Program-made: the position numbers and the translations under genes
Shown: one piece after another, positions 11,920-24,451 of the stretch
Numbering within the stretch: position 1 is the stretch's first letter
Layout: each line of letters starts with the position of its first letter
Notes under the pieces: model-generated
Database searches by the model: none
The model's input: the letters and a program-made list of their open reading frames with translations, nothing else
What the model was told of the DNA's origin: nothing
Assembly (NCBI RefSeq): GCF_026914185.1
Contig: NC_070572.1
Coordinates: 806,001-870,000 of the forward strand
Length of the DNA: 64,000 nt
From: Puccinia triticina
Taxonomy: Eukaryota; Basidiomycota; Pucciniomycetes; Pucciniales; Pucciniaceae
Reading direction: 5' to 3'

Positions 11920-12439
11920 TTGATAAATTTCCTAACTGAACCCTTGGAAAATTTTTTTACGTCCTGTGTACTCGTGAAAGTGCAGAACTGCGACTCCTCC
12001 GCGCCGCTATTTATCCCTTCGTCGGACTTATCCTCCCCAGAACCCTCTATATCTTCGGATCAAGAAGAGATAGAGAAAAACGGAGTACGCTCAAAAGATT
12101 CTCCTGCTTCTTAACTATAATTGCCGCAATTGACCGTAAAAAAAATTCGTAACGGCGCAGACTAGCGCAGAAGACGAAAATTGCGACGACAACCGCGTAA
12201 CTGATCCGAAAGAAGGAAACTGGATCAATAGTTCCTCTTGGACCCCTATTGCTACTACTAAATACCCAAAAGTCCGTCGCCGCAAGGTCACCGCCGCTGT
12301 TAATATCTCTGATTGGACCTCAAAATCCGCCGCGAAACCCAGCGCAAAGGAAACTAAGAAAAAAACCTCTACTACGACGCGTAAAAGTAAAAGGTTATCT
12401 TCTAAACCTAAGTCCCAAGGTATTTTAACCTTGAATTAA
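11920..12439 (+). other. Leader region with two short frames, the second strongly basic
   Basis: Between the PBS and the gag start there is a 64-codon ATG frame (11920-12114, acidic end) and then a frame open from about 12143 to the stop at 12437-12439 with no ATG. The second frame has about 98 codons and is rich in Lys, Arg, Ser and Thr towards its end (KETKKKTSTTTRKSKR). It is in the same frame as Gag-Pol but is separated from it by the stop at 12437. It could be a small extra protein joined to the first frame by splicing or frameshift, or plain leader sequence. No homology recognised. Confidence 0.35.
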
Positions 12440-12493
12440 TTCTTAAAAACTTTCTCTTTCCGCTTAAATTAACCTCTCTTACTCCTTATCACG

Positions 12494-15400
12494 ATGCCTC
12501 CTCACCTTAGAAATGGCCGAGACCTCTCCGAAGAGCTCCGCCACCGGTACCGCCTTAGCCCAGCCGCCAAAGAACGGCTTCGAAGGGCTAGAAGCAGCCT
12601 TGCCGCCTCTACAGGAGGATTTCCTCAAGCTCCCGGAAGAGGAGCCACTCCCCCCAGATACCGGGATCCCTCCGGCTCTATACCAGCCGAGAGAAACGTC
12701 CATAGCTCTAGCGTCGAACAGATCCACGCCGGTTCCACGGCCTGTCGACAGGGAACAAATAGATTTGACGGTGAACCCTCCTCAGACGAGTCAGCCGCCC
12801 TCCCAGCCTATCAACCCAGAGGGCATGAGACCCACGGCGCCGTCCAATCTAGCCCTCCTTCCGTACACTCAGAGCCCTCGACGGGAAGCGTCCTCAGGAC
12901 CCATGGACCTTATCCCGGAAGAGGAGGAGTTATCCAGCCTCATCAGTATGTTCAACGAACAATTCGACCTTTTTGTCCGCGCCAGGGAAGCGCAGAACAT
13001 ATTAACTATGAGGCGTCTCCTCTCCCAAGCCTCAATGACCCAAGAAATGATCATAGATCTGGTTGGGAGGAACGACGGGATACGCCTGTGTCAGGATTGG
13101 ATCCCCAGAGAGGAACTCAACAATCTAGAAATATCTCTGACGCGCCAGAACAACGGCAACGGGCCGCCAAACTCGACCGCGCTACAAATCCGAGCTCCTT
13201 CGCAACTAGCAATGATACCGCACGCCAGCCAGCAGCCTTTACTAGTCACGCCGACTCCAGAGCCTATGGGTTTTCAGCACCGAGCCTTGGCGCAGGATTT
13301 CCAGGCTCCTATCCTTCCCAATCTTCCAGAATCCCGTCCACAGACGCAGCCTCAAATGCGCCCAGAGAATCAGAACTACCAAGGAACTCCCTTGCCGCCG
13401 CCACAACCGCCGCAGACGCTCCAAGCGAGGCAGCCACCAGCTTCTATACCGCGAGAGGTGGTTCAATTATTCCGCCCCAGCCCGCATCTTCAAACTGGCG
13501 GCTACAATCCACCCCATTATCCGCAAATGCCGCAAGAATTCGCAGGCCACAACCCCCCTCCTCCTCAAAACAACTGGAGAGGATCAGGGAGGAACTGGAG
13601 ACGCCCTCAGGACGACACTCAGAGAGTTCTAGAAATAGGAGAATACTTGATGAGAGCCACACGAGGAGTGAGGAGAGGCTATGGACGAGGGAGAGCCAGA
13701 GGGAGAGGCCCTTATTAGATGAATCTTTACCTAAAAGTTCCTTAAGTAGTGATTCACCACTAGGCCTCAGTTTAGATATTGATAATCTCTCTGATCCTTC
13801 AAATAGAGAATTTTTTCTCAATAATCTTAACTCTGAAATGTCTAGAAATGGCCCCTTGTTTCTAGAAGAAAAATTACAAGTATTGTTCTCCAAATTTCTC
13901 TCTGAATTATCTGGTACTGTTGAAACCATTCCTGGTACTCTTCTTGAATCTTGTGTCAGCAATTTTAAAGATGTCCTGAATCATTCCATTCTTGATCTAT
14001 TTAAAAATGAATTCATTCCCTTTTTGCTTGATCAAATCCTGAACAACATAGGAGAAAGTGCCAGAGAGAAATCCACAGTGAATAACAATGTGTTAGAACA
14101 ACTGAAGAAACACATAGATGATAAGTTTGAGACAGTTCAAGATTTGATTCTGGTAAATGAATCACAATGTCATTCTAACATGGATACAATTGGCCAAAAT
14201 CTGAAAGATTTTGAAGAGAAAGTGAGCAACAATCTTACTTCCATTGATAATCAGATCAATGACCTTCATGCCAATGAACACAACAGGTTTGAACAATCTA
14301 AGAGAAGATTCAGTGACATATCTTCTGTAGTAAACACCGTGAGCTCAAAGCTGGATTCCGTGTTAATACCAGATGACAGAGACCAACCCCCTCATCTCTT
14401 GTACAATAATCCCTTCCAGAATGTCCACCATGAGCAACAACAGGAACACAGACCAACTCCTCCTGTTCCTACTCCTGAACCACAGAGACCACCAAGAGAT
14501 CACTTTCCTAAGCCTGCTAGCAATACTCCTGATACTAAGACCCAAGAGGAATTCCCCTACATTGATCATGGAGCTATAGACTTTGAAATGAGGAAAGAAC
14601 TGTGGAAAGGTATCCCCAAAAATGGAGACTGGGAGAAATTCTCTGGAGAATTGCCTTACAATCATGAACTTTGGATTAAAAATACTGATATCCTGGTTAG
14701 AGACTACTTGATGCTGGATAACATGATAATCAGTAGATTAACAATCTTGTTAACTGACACTGCAAGGAATTGGTACCTAGGCATCAGAGATGAGTATGGA
14801 AACAAATCTTGGGCTTGGTGGAAGAATGCCATCAGAAATAAGTTTGGCACTGAGAACTGGAAATGGAAAATGCAACAAGAGTTTGAGAATGATCACTTTG
14901 CCTATGATGGGAGGAAAATCCATAAATGGTTTGGTAATCAGAGAGAAAGACTGAAAGCTTATCAACCTGAACTCAGTCAGTACCTTATTTGTGAGAAGAT
15001 CTTAAAGCAGTGCCCTCCAAACCTTGAGCATGCTATTAAAAGCAGATACAAAAGAGATGCCACTGAAATGAGTTTTGAGGATATGGTTATAATTGCTGAA
15101 GAGGTCATAGACAGAGTCATGAAAAAGAACAAGCCTGTGACAAATAATTATAACACTCCAAACAGATCCCAATGGAGAAGCAATCCTGCCCCTGAGAAAA
15201 CTGATAAGCCAACTGACTCCTCTGCCAAAAAGAATCCTGTCTCTGCCCCTGAGAAAGAAAAACTTATATGCCATTTCTGTAAACAAACTGGTCACTTCTC
15301 CAGGGAATGCCCTAAGAAGAAGAACAGAATCAATAATGTAGGAATGGATGATGATGATGATCCCAAGAGTGACAATGGAGAAGACCAAGGTGAACCACAC

Positions 15401-18400
15401 AAGTCTGAATCAGAACTAGATGAAGAAGAAGAGAACCATAGAATCAATCACATGATTCTTGCCATGGACAATGGAAATGGTGCCAATTATGATCCCTTAG
15501 TTGATTTTGACTTTGGAACACATGCTGTAGAGTGTGAGATAAACCAAGACTTCTCCATTGCTGAAATTCAAGCTGAAACTCATCAACCTCAGACCTGGGA
15601 CAAATCCTGCCAGTCTTCCCACATAGAAGATGCTAGACTAATGAAATGCAAGCCTGATAGAGGAAAAGCTCATCTTACTGGAAAAGCAAATCTTACTACT
15701 GTCCTCATTGAATCCAGAGAACAATCATGTCTTCTTGATAGTGGAGCTTCTTGCTCAATCATCAGCAACAAATTGCTAGATTCTATATTACCAGAATGGG
15801 AAAACAAGCTCATGCCAATTAACCATGCTAAATTCCACAGCTGTAGTGACCAATTACAGCCAATGGGCATAATAGAAATGGCTTTGATTTTTCCTCACAC
15901 TAAAGGTTCTATTAGAATTCTAACAGAATTTGTAGTCATGAAAAATGCAAGAATTAACTATCTTATCCTTGGAAATGATTACATGTCTCTTTATGGCTTT
16001 GACATCACAAACAGCAAAGAGAGATTCTTTACCATTGGAAATGAGAACAAGAGGAAGAAATTCAGCTTTAAGTCTCATCATCTGGAGAAAATGAGCCCTT
16101 CTAATGAAATTTCTGCTGTAAAGAAGTCCCATCCTCAACTGCAGAAATTTATTACAGAAGAACTCTGTGAAGCCAAATTCAGTGATAAGTTGACTATTGA
16201 GCAAAAGGAGAAACTGTTTGAAGTCCTCTACAATAACAACCTTGCCTTCTCCAACACCAATCAGCCCCTTGGTGCCATTAAGGGTCATGAAGTTCATATC
16301 AAGTTGACAACTGAGAGACCTTACCCTCCTCTCCTCAGAAGACCTCCTTATCCTGCCAGCCCCAAAAGCAGAGAAGCTCTTGAGCAACACATTGAAGACC
16401 TAGTAAAACTGAATGTTCTAAGGAAAGTTGGTCATAATGAAGTAGTTGAGATCACTACTCCTGTGATCATTGCCTGGCACAATGGAAAGTCCAGAATGGT
16501 AGGAGACTTCAGAGCTTTGAATTCCTACACTGCTTCAGACAGGTATCCCATTCCTAAGATCAGTGAGACTCTGAACAATCTGGCTAAAGCTAAGTACCTG
16601 ACTAGCATGGATGTACTCAAAGGTTTTCACCAGAATGTCATTGCAGAAGATTCCAGACATCTACTCAGGATTATTATGCACAAAGGAATCTATGAGTACC
16701 TGAGAATGCCCTTTGGGATCAAGAATGCCCCCTCTCATTTCCAGAGAATGATGGACATTGAATTCAGAAAGGAAATTGATGAGAAGTGGGCCATTATCTA
16801 CATTGATGATATCATCATTATGTCCAACACTTGGGAGGAACACCTCAATAGGATAGACAGGATCCTGAAAGTTGTTATTAACATGAACATGAAAATCTCC
16901 TTGAAGAAGTGTAACTTTGGATTTGATCAGATCAAAGCTCTAGGTCATCTTGTGTCTGGTATTGCCATAGGAATAGACCAGAATAAAGTAGCTGCTGTTC
17001 TCCAAAAGCCTGTGCCTAGTAGTAGGAAAGAAATGCAATCATTTCTTGGTTTTTCTGGCTACTACAGACAACACATTGAGAAGTTTGCAGAGATAGCAAA
17101 ACCTCTGACTGAACTGACAAGGATTGATGTCATATATGAGATGACTCATCATAGAATAGTAGCCTACAACTTGTTAAAAGAGAAACTGACCACAGCTCCA
17201 TTGCTACTGTTTCCTGACTGGGCCCATCCCTTCACACTATATGTAGATGCTAGCATGACTGGTCTAGGTGCTGCTTTACATCAAGTCCAAGTCATTGATG
17301 GAGTGAGAAAAGAAGGACCCATTGTTTTCATATCCAGACAACTGAAGGACAGTGAAACAAGATATGGTGCTAGTCAACTTGAATGCTTATGTCTGGTCTG
17401 GGCCCTGGAAAAACTCCATTACTACTTAGATGGCAGTGTCTTTCATGTTGTAAAAGACTGCACAGCTTTGAGATCACTGCTGAACATGAAGACTCCCAAT
17501 AGACATATGCTCAGGTGGCAGATTGCTATTCAGGAATACAGAGGCAATATGACCATAATCCACAGAGATGGGAATATTCACAAGAATGCTGATGGACTGA
17601 GCAGATGGGCTTTGCCAAATGATCCTAGTAACCCTGCTTATGACCCAGAAGACAAGGATGATGATAGATTCCCCATCATGGGCATACATGTTTCCACTTT
17701 CAAGAATGAGTTCTTTGACTCAGTGAGAGAAGGCTACAAGCAAGACAAGAACACTACCATATTATCTGAACTTTTGTTGAAAGATGCTAAAGATGCCCAG
17801 CTGAAAAATTCCTTACAAGATCCTTGGAGAAAGCTATATGATGAAGGAAGGTTCTCTATATTTGATGGCCTCATCTACTTCAGAGAGAAACACAACTCTG
17901 TCCTAGTCCTAGCTGACAAAGAAAGTATCAACACCATCTTGCATGAATGCCATGACAGTGTCTACTCAGGTCATTTTTCTGAAGACAGGACTTTAGAAAA
18001 AGTAGCTGATACTGCTTGGTGGGCTAACTGGAAACAAGACACTGGTGAATACTGCTCTTCCTGTGATAGATGCCAGAAAGCAAATAAAGCCACAGGCAAA
18101 AGATTTGGACTGCTCATGAAAATTGAAGAACCTTCAAAACCATGGGATGTTATTAACATGGATTGGGTAACTTCTTTTTCCCCTGGAGGAGCAGCTAGTT
18201 TCAATGCTTGTCTGGTAATAGTGGACAGATACTCTAAGACCCCTATATTTGTACCCTGCTTCAAGGATGACTCTGCTATGGACACTGCCATACTGTTTTG
18301 GAACAGAGTAATGCCTAGGACTGGCATCCCCAGAATCATCATCTCTGATAGAGACCCTAAGTTCACATCTGAATTCTGGACTGGTTTACATAGTATGCTG

Positions 18401-19273
18401 GGAACAAAACTCTCCTTCTCCACTGCTTACCACCCTCAGACTGATGGATTAGCTGAGAGGATGATTCAAACACTTGAAGATATGATCAGGAGGTTTTGTG
18501 CATATGGTCTAGAATTCAAAGACAATGATGGTTACACTCATGATTGGGTTTCACTTCTACCAATCCTTGAGTTAGCTTACTGCACCAGCATACATTCAAC
18601 CACTGGAAAACCTCCTGCCATCCTGGAAAAAGGCTGGATCCCAAACCTTCCCAGAAATTTCTTGAAGCAAGACTCTGTAGACATTCATCCTACTGCTCTT
18701 GCTTATGGAAAGATCTTTGAGAAAGCTAGAAAACATGCTGAGCAATGCATAACAGAAGCTACATCCTACAACAAAGAAAGATGGGACAAGAGTCACAAAG
18801 AACCATCTTTTAAAGTCGGTGATAAAGTCCTAATATCCACAGCAAACTTCAACAACCTGTCTGGCCCTAAGAAGATGAGAGACTCCTTCACTGGACCATT
18901 CCTTGTGAAAGCTTTACATGGGAAGAATGCTGTAGAAGTGATACTGACTGAAGAGTTTAGCAGGAAAAATCCCACATTTCCTGTCAGCTTGGTGAAACCA
19001 TACAAGGACCCCAATCCAGACAAGTTCCCTTTGAGACAAAAAGTCAAAGTTGTCATTCCCCCTATGGATAAAACCCCTCAGAGTAAAGTCATACAAAAGA
19101 TTCTCAGAGACAAGAGATTGAGAGTGGAAAACAGAGATGTTATCATGTACTTAGCTAGATACAAAGGTATGAGTGCTGATCATGATGAATGGCTCCTTGA
19201 GAAAGACATCCCAGACTCTGCTATCCTTCTCAGGAAATTCAGAAGTGACAAGAGGTCTAACCCTGTGGTTTAA
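12494..19273 (+). CDS. Ty3/gypsy Gag-Pol polyprotein with C-terminal chromodomain
   Basis: One unbroken frame of 2259 aa. Residues 1-410 are low-complexity, Ser/Pro/Arg-rich, and overlap a second ORF. A helical region follows, then a Gag core at about 704-850 and a CCHC zinc knuckle at 926-939 (C-x2-C-x4-H-x4-C). Protease has LLDSGAS (Asp1082). RT has the YIDD box at 1436-1439. RNase H starts at LYVDAS (Asp1585). Integrase has an HHCC finger (His1817 to Cys about 1857) and catalytic D1890, D1952 and E1988 with the exact D,D-35-E spacing. The last 60 residues hold a chromodomain (YLARYKG…HDEWL, about 2199-2253), which in chromoviruses steers integration to particular chromatin. All catalytic residues are present. 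Gag and Pol share one frame without frameshift. The start ATG at 12494 is the first in frame after the 12437 stop; a later internal start is possible because the first 410 residues look unlike Gag. Confidence 0.95.
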   Translation: MPPHLRNGRDLSEELRHRYRLSPAAKERLRRARSSLAASTGGFPQAPGRGATPPRYRDPSGSIPAERNVHSSSVEQIHAGSTACRQGTNRFDGEPSSDESAALPAYQPRGHETHGAVQSSPPSVHSEPSTGSVLRTHGPYPGRGGVIQPHQYVQRTIRPFCPRQGSAEHINYEASPLPSLNDPRNDHRSGWEERRDTPVSGLDPQRGTQQSRNISDAPEQRQRAAKLDRATNPSSFATSNDTARQPAAFTSHADSRAYGFSAPSLGAGFPGSYPSQSSRIPSTDAASNAPRESELPRNSLAAATTAADAPSEAATSFYTARGGSIIPPQPASSNWRLQSTPLSANAARIRRPQPPSSSKQLERIREELETPSGRHSESSRNRRILDESHTRSEERLWTRESQRERPLLDESLPKSSLSSDSPLGLSLDIDNLSDPSNREFFLNNLNSEMSRNGPLFLEEKLQVLFSKFLSELSGTVETIPGTLLESCVSNFKDVLNHSILDLFKNEFIPFLLDQILNNIGESAREKSTVNNNVLEQLKKHIDDKFETVQDLILVNESQCHSNMDTIGQNLKDFEEKVSNNLTSIDNQINDLHANEHNRFEQSKRRFSDISSVVNTVSSKLDSVLIPDDRDQPPHLLYNNPFQNVHHEQQQEHRPTPPVPTPEPQRPPRDHFPKPASNTPDTKTQEEFPYIDHGAIDFEMRKELWKGIPKNGDWEKFSGELPYNHELWIKNTDILVRDYLMLDNMIISRLTILLTDTARNWYLGIRDEYGNKSWAWWKNAIRNKFGTENWKWKMQQEFENDHFAYDGRKIHKWFGNQRERLKAYQPELSQYLICEKILKQCPPNLEHAIKSRYKRDATEMSFEDMVIIAEEVIDRVMKKNKPVTNNYNTPNRSQWRSNPAPEKTDKPTDSSAKKNPVSAPEKEKLICHFCKQTGHFSRECPKKKNRINNVGMDDDDDPKSDNGEDQGEPHKSESELDEEEENHRINHMILAMDNGNGANYDPLVDFDFGTHAVECEINQDFSIAEIQAETHQPQTWDKSCQSSHIEDARLMKCKPDRGKAHLTGKANLTTVLIESREQSCLLDSGASCSIISNKLLDSILPEWENKLMPINHAKFHSCSDQLQPMGIIEMALIFPHTKGSIRILTEFVVMKNARINYLILGNDYMSLYGFDITNSKERFFTIGNENKRKKFSFKSHHLEKMSPSNEISAVKKSHPQLQKFITEELCEAKFSDKLTIEQKEKLFEVLYNNNLAFSNTNQPLGAIKGHEVHIKLTTERPYPPLLRRPPYPASPKSREALEQHIEDLVKLNVLRKVGHNEVVEITTPVIIAWHNGKSRMVGDFRALNSYTASDRYPIPKISETLNNLAKAKYLTSMDVLKGFHQNVIAEDSRHLLRIIMHKGIYEYLRMPFGIKNAPSHFQRMMDIEFRKEIDEKWAIIYIDDIIIMSNTWEEHLNRIDRILKVVINMNMKISLKKCNFGFDQIKALGHLVSGIAIGIDQNKVAAVLQKPVPSSRKEMQSFLGFSGYYRQHIEKFAEIAKPLTELTRIDVIYEMTHHRIVAYNLLKEKLTTAPLLLFPDWAHPFTLYVDASMTGLGAALHQVQVIDGVRKEGPIVFISRQLKDSETRYGASQLECLCLVWALEKLHYYLDGSVFHVVKDCTALRSLLNMKTPNRHMLRWQIAIQEYRGNMTIIHRDGNIHKNADGLSRWALPNDPSNPAYDPEDKDDDRFPIMGIHVSTFKNEFFDSVREGYKQDKNTTILSELLLKDAKDAQLKNSLQDPWRKLYDEGRFSIFDGLIYFREKHNSVLVLADKESINTILHECHDSVYSGHFSEDRTLEKVADTAWWANWKQDTGEYCSSCDRCQKANKATGKRFGLLMKIEEPSKPWDVINMDWVTSFSPGGAASFNACLVIVDRYSKTPIFVPCFKDDSAMDTAILFWNRVMPRTGIPRIIISDRDPKFTSEFWTGLHSMLGTKLSFSTAYHPQTDGLAERMIQTLEDMIRRFCAYGLEFKDNDGYTHDWVSLLPILELAYCTSIHSTTGKPPAILEKGWIPNLPRNFLKQDSVDIHPTALAYGKIFEKARKHAEQCITEATSYNKERWDKSHKEPSFKVGDKVLISTANFNNLSGPKKMRDSFTGPFLVKALHGKNAVEVILTEEFSRKNPTFPVSLVKPYKDPNPDKFPLRQKVKVVIPPMDKTPQSKVIQKILRDKRLRVENRDVIMYLARYKGMSADHDEWLLEKDIPDSAILLRKFRSDKRSNPVV
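12513..13718 (+). CDS. 401-codon ORF overlapping the Gag N-terminus in another frame
   Basis: It begins with ATG 19 bases after the Gag-Pol start and lies entirely inside the Gag-Pol frame, in the frame from which a -1 shift leads into Gag-Pol. The product is Pro/Gln-rich, with one helical-looking block (about residues 140-210, including [15 protein letters not shown] and [14 protein letters not shown]) and an Arg/Gly-rich tail ending [14 protein letters not shown], as seen in RNA-binding proteins. Two frames open for 1.2 kb together is unusual. The block in this frame looks more protein-like than the Gag-Pol frame opposite it, so this may be the true N-terminal product, with Gag-Pol starting later or by frameshift. 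Function unknown. Confidence 0.6.
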   Translation: MAETSPKSSATGTALAQPPKNGFEGLEAALPPLQEDFLKLPEEEPLPPDTGIPPALYQPRETSIALASNRSTPVPRPVDREQIDLTVNPPQTSQPPSQPINPEGMRPTAPSNLALLPYTQSPRREASSGPMDLIPEEEELSSLISMFNEQFDLFVRAREAQNILTMRRLLSQASMTQEMIIDLVGRNDGIRLCQDWIPREELNNLEISLTRQNNGNGPPNSTALQIRAPSQLAMIPHASQQPLLVTPTPEPMGFQHRALAQDFQAPILPNLPESRPQTQPQMRPENQNYQGTPLPPPQPPQTLQARQPPASIPREVVQLFRPSPHLQTGGYNPPHYPQMPQEFAGHNPPPPQNNWRGSGRNWRRPQDDTQRVLEIGEYLMRATRGVRRGYGRGRARGRGPY

Positions 19274-19295
19274 TTTCTTCCAGAAATCCAACCCT

Positions 19296-19310
19296 TTTGG
19301 TGGTAGGGAA
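19296..19310 (+). promoter_or_regulatory. Polypurine tract before the 3' LTR
   Basis: GGTGGTAGGGAA directly precedes TGTCAGCC at 19311, the expected place for the plus-strand primer of reverse transcription. Confidence 0.7.
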
Positions 19311-20281
19311 TGTCAGCCTTAGAGTCATCACAGCTGACCTAAAAGCTGCCTGTTCTACCTTTGTTACATATAAATTACTTTATATCTTTTTCATCTTAAG
19401 AGATATCCCTGTTTTGACTTCATATTCTGTTTCCTCATGCAATTTTAACCCTAGTTACAACTTACCAATTCATTGTAACTATACTCCTTCCCTGAGTTAC
19501 TGAGTTGTAGCGCCCTTGCACAGTTGTGACGTGTCAGCGCTACTAGGCGCGCCAAACCACATGTACATATGTAAATTACATAAGCAAACTGTGAAAATTT
19601 TCGTAGTCAGGATCCCCCTTGCCTGAGGCGGATCCACAGACTTCAGCACACCAGAACCACCACCCAGATAACTCCAGGATCACCACCAAAGAGCCTACTA
19701 TACTCCCAGTATACCTACCGTCACAGGCGCCTAGGATATTGACAGTAAGTAACCTCTTTCACTGAACCTTGTTTATCTCAGAGGTACAACTCTGTGTCTT
19801 GCTGGATCTGCCTTTTCTTCTTGCTTTGCTTCCTCCTTGATCACAGGGCTGTCCCTCCAAATCTATAGGCCTTTGCCTCCATCTTGATCACAGGGCTGTC
19901 CCTTCTTATCATCAGGCCTTTGCCTAAAAATCTAGGTTCAGGGCTGTCCCTCAGGTTTCCCATTAAGAACCTTGACTGTCCAGAGAGAAGTCTAAAAAAC
20001 TGTGGCTGGATTAAGACTTATCTAATCCAGATACCCTCCTGAGAGGAAGCTGTAGCACTTCTTGCACAGATTAGCAGCACTCTTCTGAAGAGTAGCATTG
20101 CCAGTGGACGTGCATTCCCACTAGAATAACCTAGTACTTCTCTTCCTTCTTATCCTGCTTGGTTTCTCTCTCTCTTTCTCTTTTTTTCTTTTATAGTTGT
20201 AATTTCTTTATCCCAAGAAATCCAACTATTGCCCCCCCCATTTCTTGTGTCCTGCTGTCACTATAGAGACTCAGGCTCACA
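19311..20281 (+). repeat. 3' LTR of the chromovirus
   Basis: 971 bp, near-identical to 10762-11731. Followed by the CTGGT target duplication. Confidence 0.95.
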
Positions 20282-20286
20282 CTGGT

Positions 20287-20955
20287 CAGATGGGTCAGAC
20301 CAATGTACATCTGACCCATTGCTGCGGTTGAACTGCCCCTGCTGTCAGATGCAAGGCAGACAGGTCAAGCCTGCCCTGTTTTAGACCCCACAGCCGGGCC
20401 AACGCAGTGCATCCCAGGAAAAAACCCCGTGGTGTACCTGAAGCCCAACCCCCCAGCCAAACCTTGGAATTGGCTTGCGCAAGAGAAGTGTTTTGAGTGC
20501 GCAAGGCCCTCCCTCTGGTTGGGTTTGCTTTGCGCCCAGCCAAATGCTGCACGCTCCCACAGAGGCTGGGACATGTGTTAAGGTTAGGCTGCCGCCCAGA
20601 CCCACTCACCACGGGTGGCTTGGTTAAGCTCTGCCATAGAGCGTTCATCCAAGCTTTTGGGCTTGGGTCAAAATCAGTTCCCAAATACGGCACAAAATAA
20701 ATTTTGGGTTGGGTTGGGTCAGCTTTGAAAAGAACACAGACTTGATTAATACATCTTTAATTGGATGGAAGACAATGGCTAAAATTAATCCAAGATAGCA
20801 GATAACATTTGTACTGGTGATTATGGGCCACAAAGTTGGTAAGAACAGAATTTAATCCAGGTATACCCATGAACCAATCAGTAGAAATATACAGGAATAT
20901 TAGAATAGGGTCATCAAGTAAATCTGAAAACAAAATTATTATCAATAAAGGACTT
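20287..20955. other. Intergenic, no supported gene
   Basis: Right flank of the chromovirus insertion. Frames on the minus strand (20295-20693) overlap one another in three frames and carry no recognisable motif; 'ttgggttgggttgggtc' near 20702 is a short repeat. Nothing else seen. Confidence 0.45.
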
Positions 20956-20959
20956 TTTA

Positions 20960-22540
20960 CTAAATGGGCAAATCTTGATGGGGGAATTTTGCTGCATATT
21001 TATCTGCTATCAAATGTAGTTTTTCAGCGTATTTCACAGCGGGGAAAGGACCTTCGAAGCGTTTTGAGAATTCAGCTCTGTACCAAAGTCCTAAAAGATC
21101 AGTTGCAATCTTAGCAGCCACGAACACGCCTAGGTGTCCGGAATCAACCAGCGGAGTGTATAAACGCTTCTGGCCATCTGTGAAAACCTTGTTCAATTTA
21201 ACTCGTGTTCCCCCGACTATGGCGTTGCCCAGTAGGGGAGGGTGATCATCCGTATCGATGAATAACTGTTCGTAAAACCATTCGAGTAGTTTTGCATGAG
21301 TTTTCTCATCTCTTCCTAAAATTTCTTGATCAATTCCACTCAGAAAATACACGTTATGATAACACTCTAGCTCATGTAGGATTTTGTTGATCCTCTGGAG
21401 GATCCGGTCGTATTTCTGAGCTTGTAGGTTTCTCGATGGGAGAGGTGGTCGGATGCGGGAATTCCAAAGATGAACTTCTCCTTGTTTACCTACGACATCA
21501 ATCCTGCTAACAATCATTTCTAAACCCCCGAGGGCCTCCATGTACATCTTCGTTGAGTCAGATATTTGCCATGTTTGGTACAAGTCCTTCATCGCTTTGT
21601 GTTGTTGATCGAGCTTTTCTGTGAATGACCTGAATTCTTCTTTCGCTGAAGAGGGCTGGAGAAGAAGGGCCTGCTTTACACGATATTGGAAATCACTCAT
21701 GTGAGGCCCCCCACTGAAGAATTGTGTCTTTTCCCCCTTCCAATATTTATCTTGTTGTTTTTTCGCTGACTGATTCACTGGGTCTGACCAGGAATGAGAG
21801 TTTTTTGGATTCGTATCAGGTATCGTTGGGGTCTGGATCACTTGGTTGATAGTCGCTTGAATTGGTTGATTAACTTTCAATCTTTTGTTGGGTCTGACTT
21901 TCCGAGCTGGCCTGGGCGCTTTTATAGAGGCGCCTTATTTCGCATGGGAGTACTGATTTGGTGTATAAGCGGCAGATGTTGCTGAGCAACTTGTAATATT
22001 TTACTCGATCCGACTCGTTGTCTATCATGCGGGCCTTGCCAAAGCACTCCGGAGCTCTCAGAATGTACCTCATTTTCCGCGTCAGGGTGAAATACTTGCA
22101 GGCGGAGAAGTTGATTGATTTGCTCCTGATTCCCCACCAATGCCAATCGGTCGGTCCGATGTGGAGCGGCTCCTCCATCGGTTTCGAAGCTCTTGTAATG
22201 CGCCACGGGTTTCGGTGAATCCTGGATCAGTCTCCTCTTTGATCCTACTCCTTCTCTGTAATATGAGACAGCTCCCTGATCATGGGCAGCATCATGTCCG
22301 TCTGGATAAGTTTCCAAGCCGAAAGAGCGGGTCAGTTCATGAGCAGCGCGTCATGGATGACCGAATTTTCCAAGTTGACCAAGTAGCAGTGCAGCTAACC
22401 TTTCTCCGTTGATGGCCTGAATCCTATCCGCACAAAGGGATGTCGAAACTTCAGTCACAGATGGCTGCCAGGATGTGGATGTTTCTCACCTGATGCAGCG
22501 GAGGGGGAATCAAGTGATAACGGATCCCTCGGGGTGGTCA
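20960..22540 (-). pseudogene. Decayed paralogue of the secreted NLS-protein gene (copy A)
   Basis: On the minus strand, a fragment of exon 1 (about 22400-22530) is followed by a 98-bp intron (22302-22399: GTTAGC…CCAG) and exon 2 from 22301. Exon 2 aligns with residues 119-575 of the intact gene at 43820-45657: GAVSYYREG, QEQINQLLRLQ, KLNKVFTDGQKRLY, LLEWFYEQLF.DTDDHP, LLGLWYRAEFS. The frame breaks between about 21925 and 21880, so exon 2 lies in two frames (22317-21922, then 21880-20960), and exon 1 lacks its start. The C-terminal 300 codons remain open, so the copy is not very old. Confidence 0.85.
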
Positions 22541-23237
22541 TTACGGAGTTCTCAGAATGCGCCTCATCTTCCGAGTGGCGATCGATTACTTCCTGGTGGA
22601 AAATTCTTCTGATTTCTTTTTCTACGTTCTCCATGCTGGTCCTTCGATCCCTTGGGGCTCGACCCCCCCATTGGCTTCGGAGCTCTTAGAATGCGTCGAA
22701 GTTTCCGCTGGGTTCAGTCCGCTGTTCGACCCTACTCCTTCTATGCAAGACGACACCGCTGCCTGATCCTGAGTAGTATGATGTCCGTCTAGATTCATAA
22801 TGTCAAGCCAAAATGTTTGTGAGCAGCGCATCATTAATAAAGTAATTTTCCAAGCTGACCGAGCAGCGCTCCAGCTAACCTTTCTTCTCAGATGGCCTGT
22901 ATTCCATCGGCACAAATTTATCTACCGGGCGAGCAGAAGGATGAGTCACCCGCGGCTGCCGGTAATTTGAGATCGGATGCGGCTTAAGTATCTCTTTGAG
23001 TGGATCGGAAGAGGGATGATTTGGGAAATTAAGCTCTTCCGTAATCCTCCGGAGATCTGAGGGCCCTAAGAATTCGCAATCAAGATCTTCGAACGCATCT
23101 AGGTTATCATTCCGGGGGTTGATGGGATCCCTTGCAATCGTTCGTAGTAGTCCTTAAACTTCAGCAGGAAAAGCGGTGGTCACCCAACTCAGAGAGTAAA
23201 AAATGATGTTGAGCCAAGTTGGTGAGAGCCGAGCCAT
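22541..23237 (-). pseudogene. Decayed paralogue, 5' half (copy C), upstream of copy A
   Basis: The start is preserved at 23237 on the minus strand: Met followed by a hydrophobic stretch matching the signal peptide of the intact gene (PTWL.I…WVT.A). A stop falls at about 23154, just after this stretch. Exon 1 then continues to about 22885. The GTTAGC donor and TAG acceptor (before ACGGACAT, about 22797) are both kept. Exon 2 is present only to about 22541, where copy A's exon 1 fragment begins. The two look like a tandem duplication later broken by deletion. Confidence 0.8.
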
Positions 23238-23751
23238 ATCCTGGCGGGAGCCTTGAGAAAGTAACTCAGATCTAATAACTATTCAAGGAATTGACTTTGT
23301 TGGAGGGGGGAAGAGGGTGGCTCACCCAATTGGCCCGGTTTTGGACCTTTAGCTGGTCCTCACCATGCTAATGTAGTGTTTCGTCGAGGAACTCTTTATT
23401 GTAAATTGTTGTTTATTTCAGCCAGTAGTAGTAGAAAGACTAATGTAAACACGTGAGAGAAATTTCACAATAAGCAACCAAATCAACAAGAAATAAGATG
23501 AAAGGGAAACAAGAAAGAATAACTAACAGGATAAAGAAGCAATCTTCACAAGTTAACTGAACAGGATTTGTACGACAACAAAGAACTTTTCAAACTAGAA
23601 CAACAAAGATAACTGAGAAAAAACAATATAGATTTAGTAATGAGGTCTACAATATACCCTAGAGAGATGAACAGAAAACAGAAGCTGTAGCTCCTTGAGT
23701 TTTGATGACTTCTCCTCCTGAATCAATAGTTTTCTTCAAGTTAGTGAAACT
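23238..23751. other. Intergenic, AT-rich, no supported gene
   Basis: Upstream of copy C and left flank of the outer hAT element. It probably includes the copy C promoter, but I see no clear TATA box. Nothing else supported. Confidence 0.45.
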
Positions 23752-24451
23752 TAGAGATGTTGACTTCGCATCCGGGTACCCGCGCGTGTTTGGATACCCA
23801 CTGCCTTTTTTTCCCAATTTCTCACATCCGTAACCGTATCCGCATCCAATGGCGGGTACCCGCTCTTCTGGGCGGGTATCAGCGGATACCCGCCCCTGAA
23901 AACTCACTTAAGACACAAAAATAATGTTTGGATTGCTATATGTCATCACTGCGGTGACAGCATATCAATCCACTGTCACCACAGGATCCTTCATGCTTGA
24001 CTTGATCTTGTTCTGGCGCTTTTCTACGTACTCGTGAAGAGCGAGAGGTGGAATCTTGTTGTTCTTTGAGTAGAATGACAAGGCCATGCCTTGACCTACC
24101 AATTTTGGATGGAGGTTGTGTCTCCTGGCAGAGACATACTCCCGGCAAAAATTGAAGGTACGCTCCACATCAACTGTCGTTGCTATAAATGAACGGAGAT
24201 CACATTCAGAAAACCATAATGTGGTGTGATACCTGAGCACAATCTCACCTACCTGGGCAACACAAGACGTTGAGGGCCATTTGTAAGAGCCCATGATGTG
24301 TATTTCCGCTGCGTTTCTGCTCCACCCACCAAGTGAGACCGTTAATTGGTTCGCCGTCTTCCAAAAAGAGGCCACCGCTGAGCCATATATCCACGGGGTC
24401 CGATGAAGCTTCAGCTGATCTGGCTACTGCGGCCGCCCCTAGCACTGCCAA

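Larger units (their letters stand above)
10762..20281 (+). mobile_element. Complete Ty3/gypsy chromovirus retrotransposon
   Basis: A 9,520-bp element bounded by direct repeats at 10762-11731 and 19311-20281, both TGTCAGCC…CTCACA. The 5-bp target duplication CTGGT is at 10757-10761 and 20282-20286. The LTRs differ, as far as I can see by eye, at one substitution (C at 11377 versus A at 19926) and one base in a C homopolymer, so the insertion looks very recent. The internal region carries a single long Gag-Pol frame ending in a chromodomain, plus an overlapping frame and a short basic frame upstream. A solo LTR of the same family lies at 50896-52524. Intact ORF, matching LTRs and TSD argue for a recently active, autonomous copy. 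Confidence 0.96.

Noticed and set aside
20295..20693. Minus-strand ORF beside the chromovirus 3' LTR
   Set aside because: Three overlapping frames are open here, the sequence has no motif, and it begins within the insertion flank.
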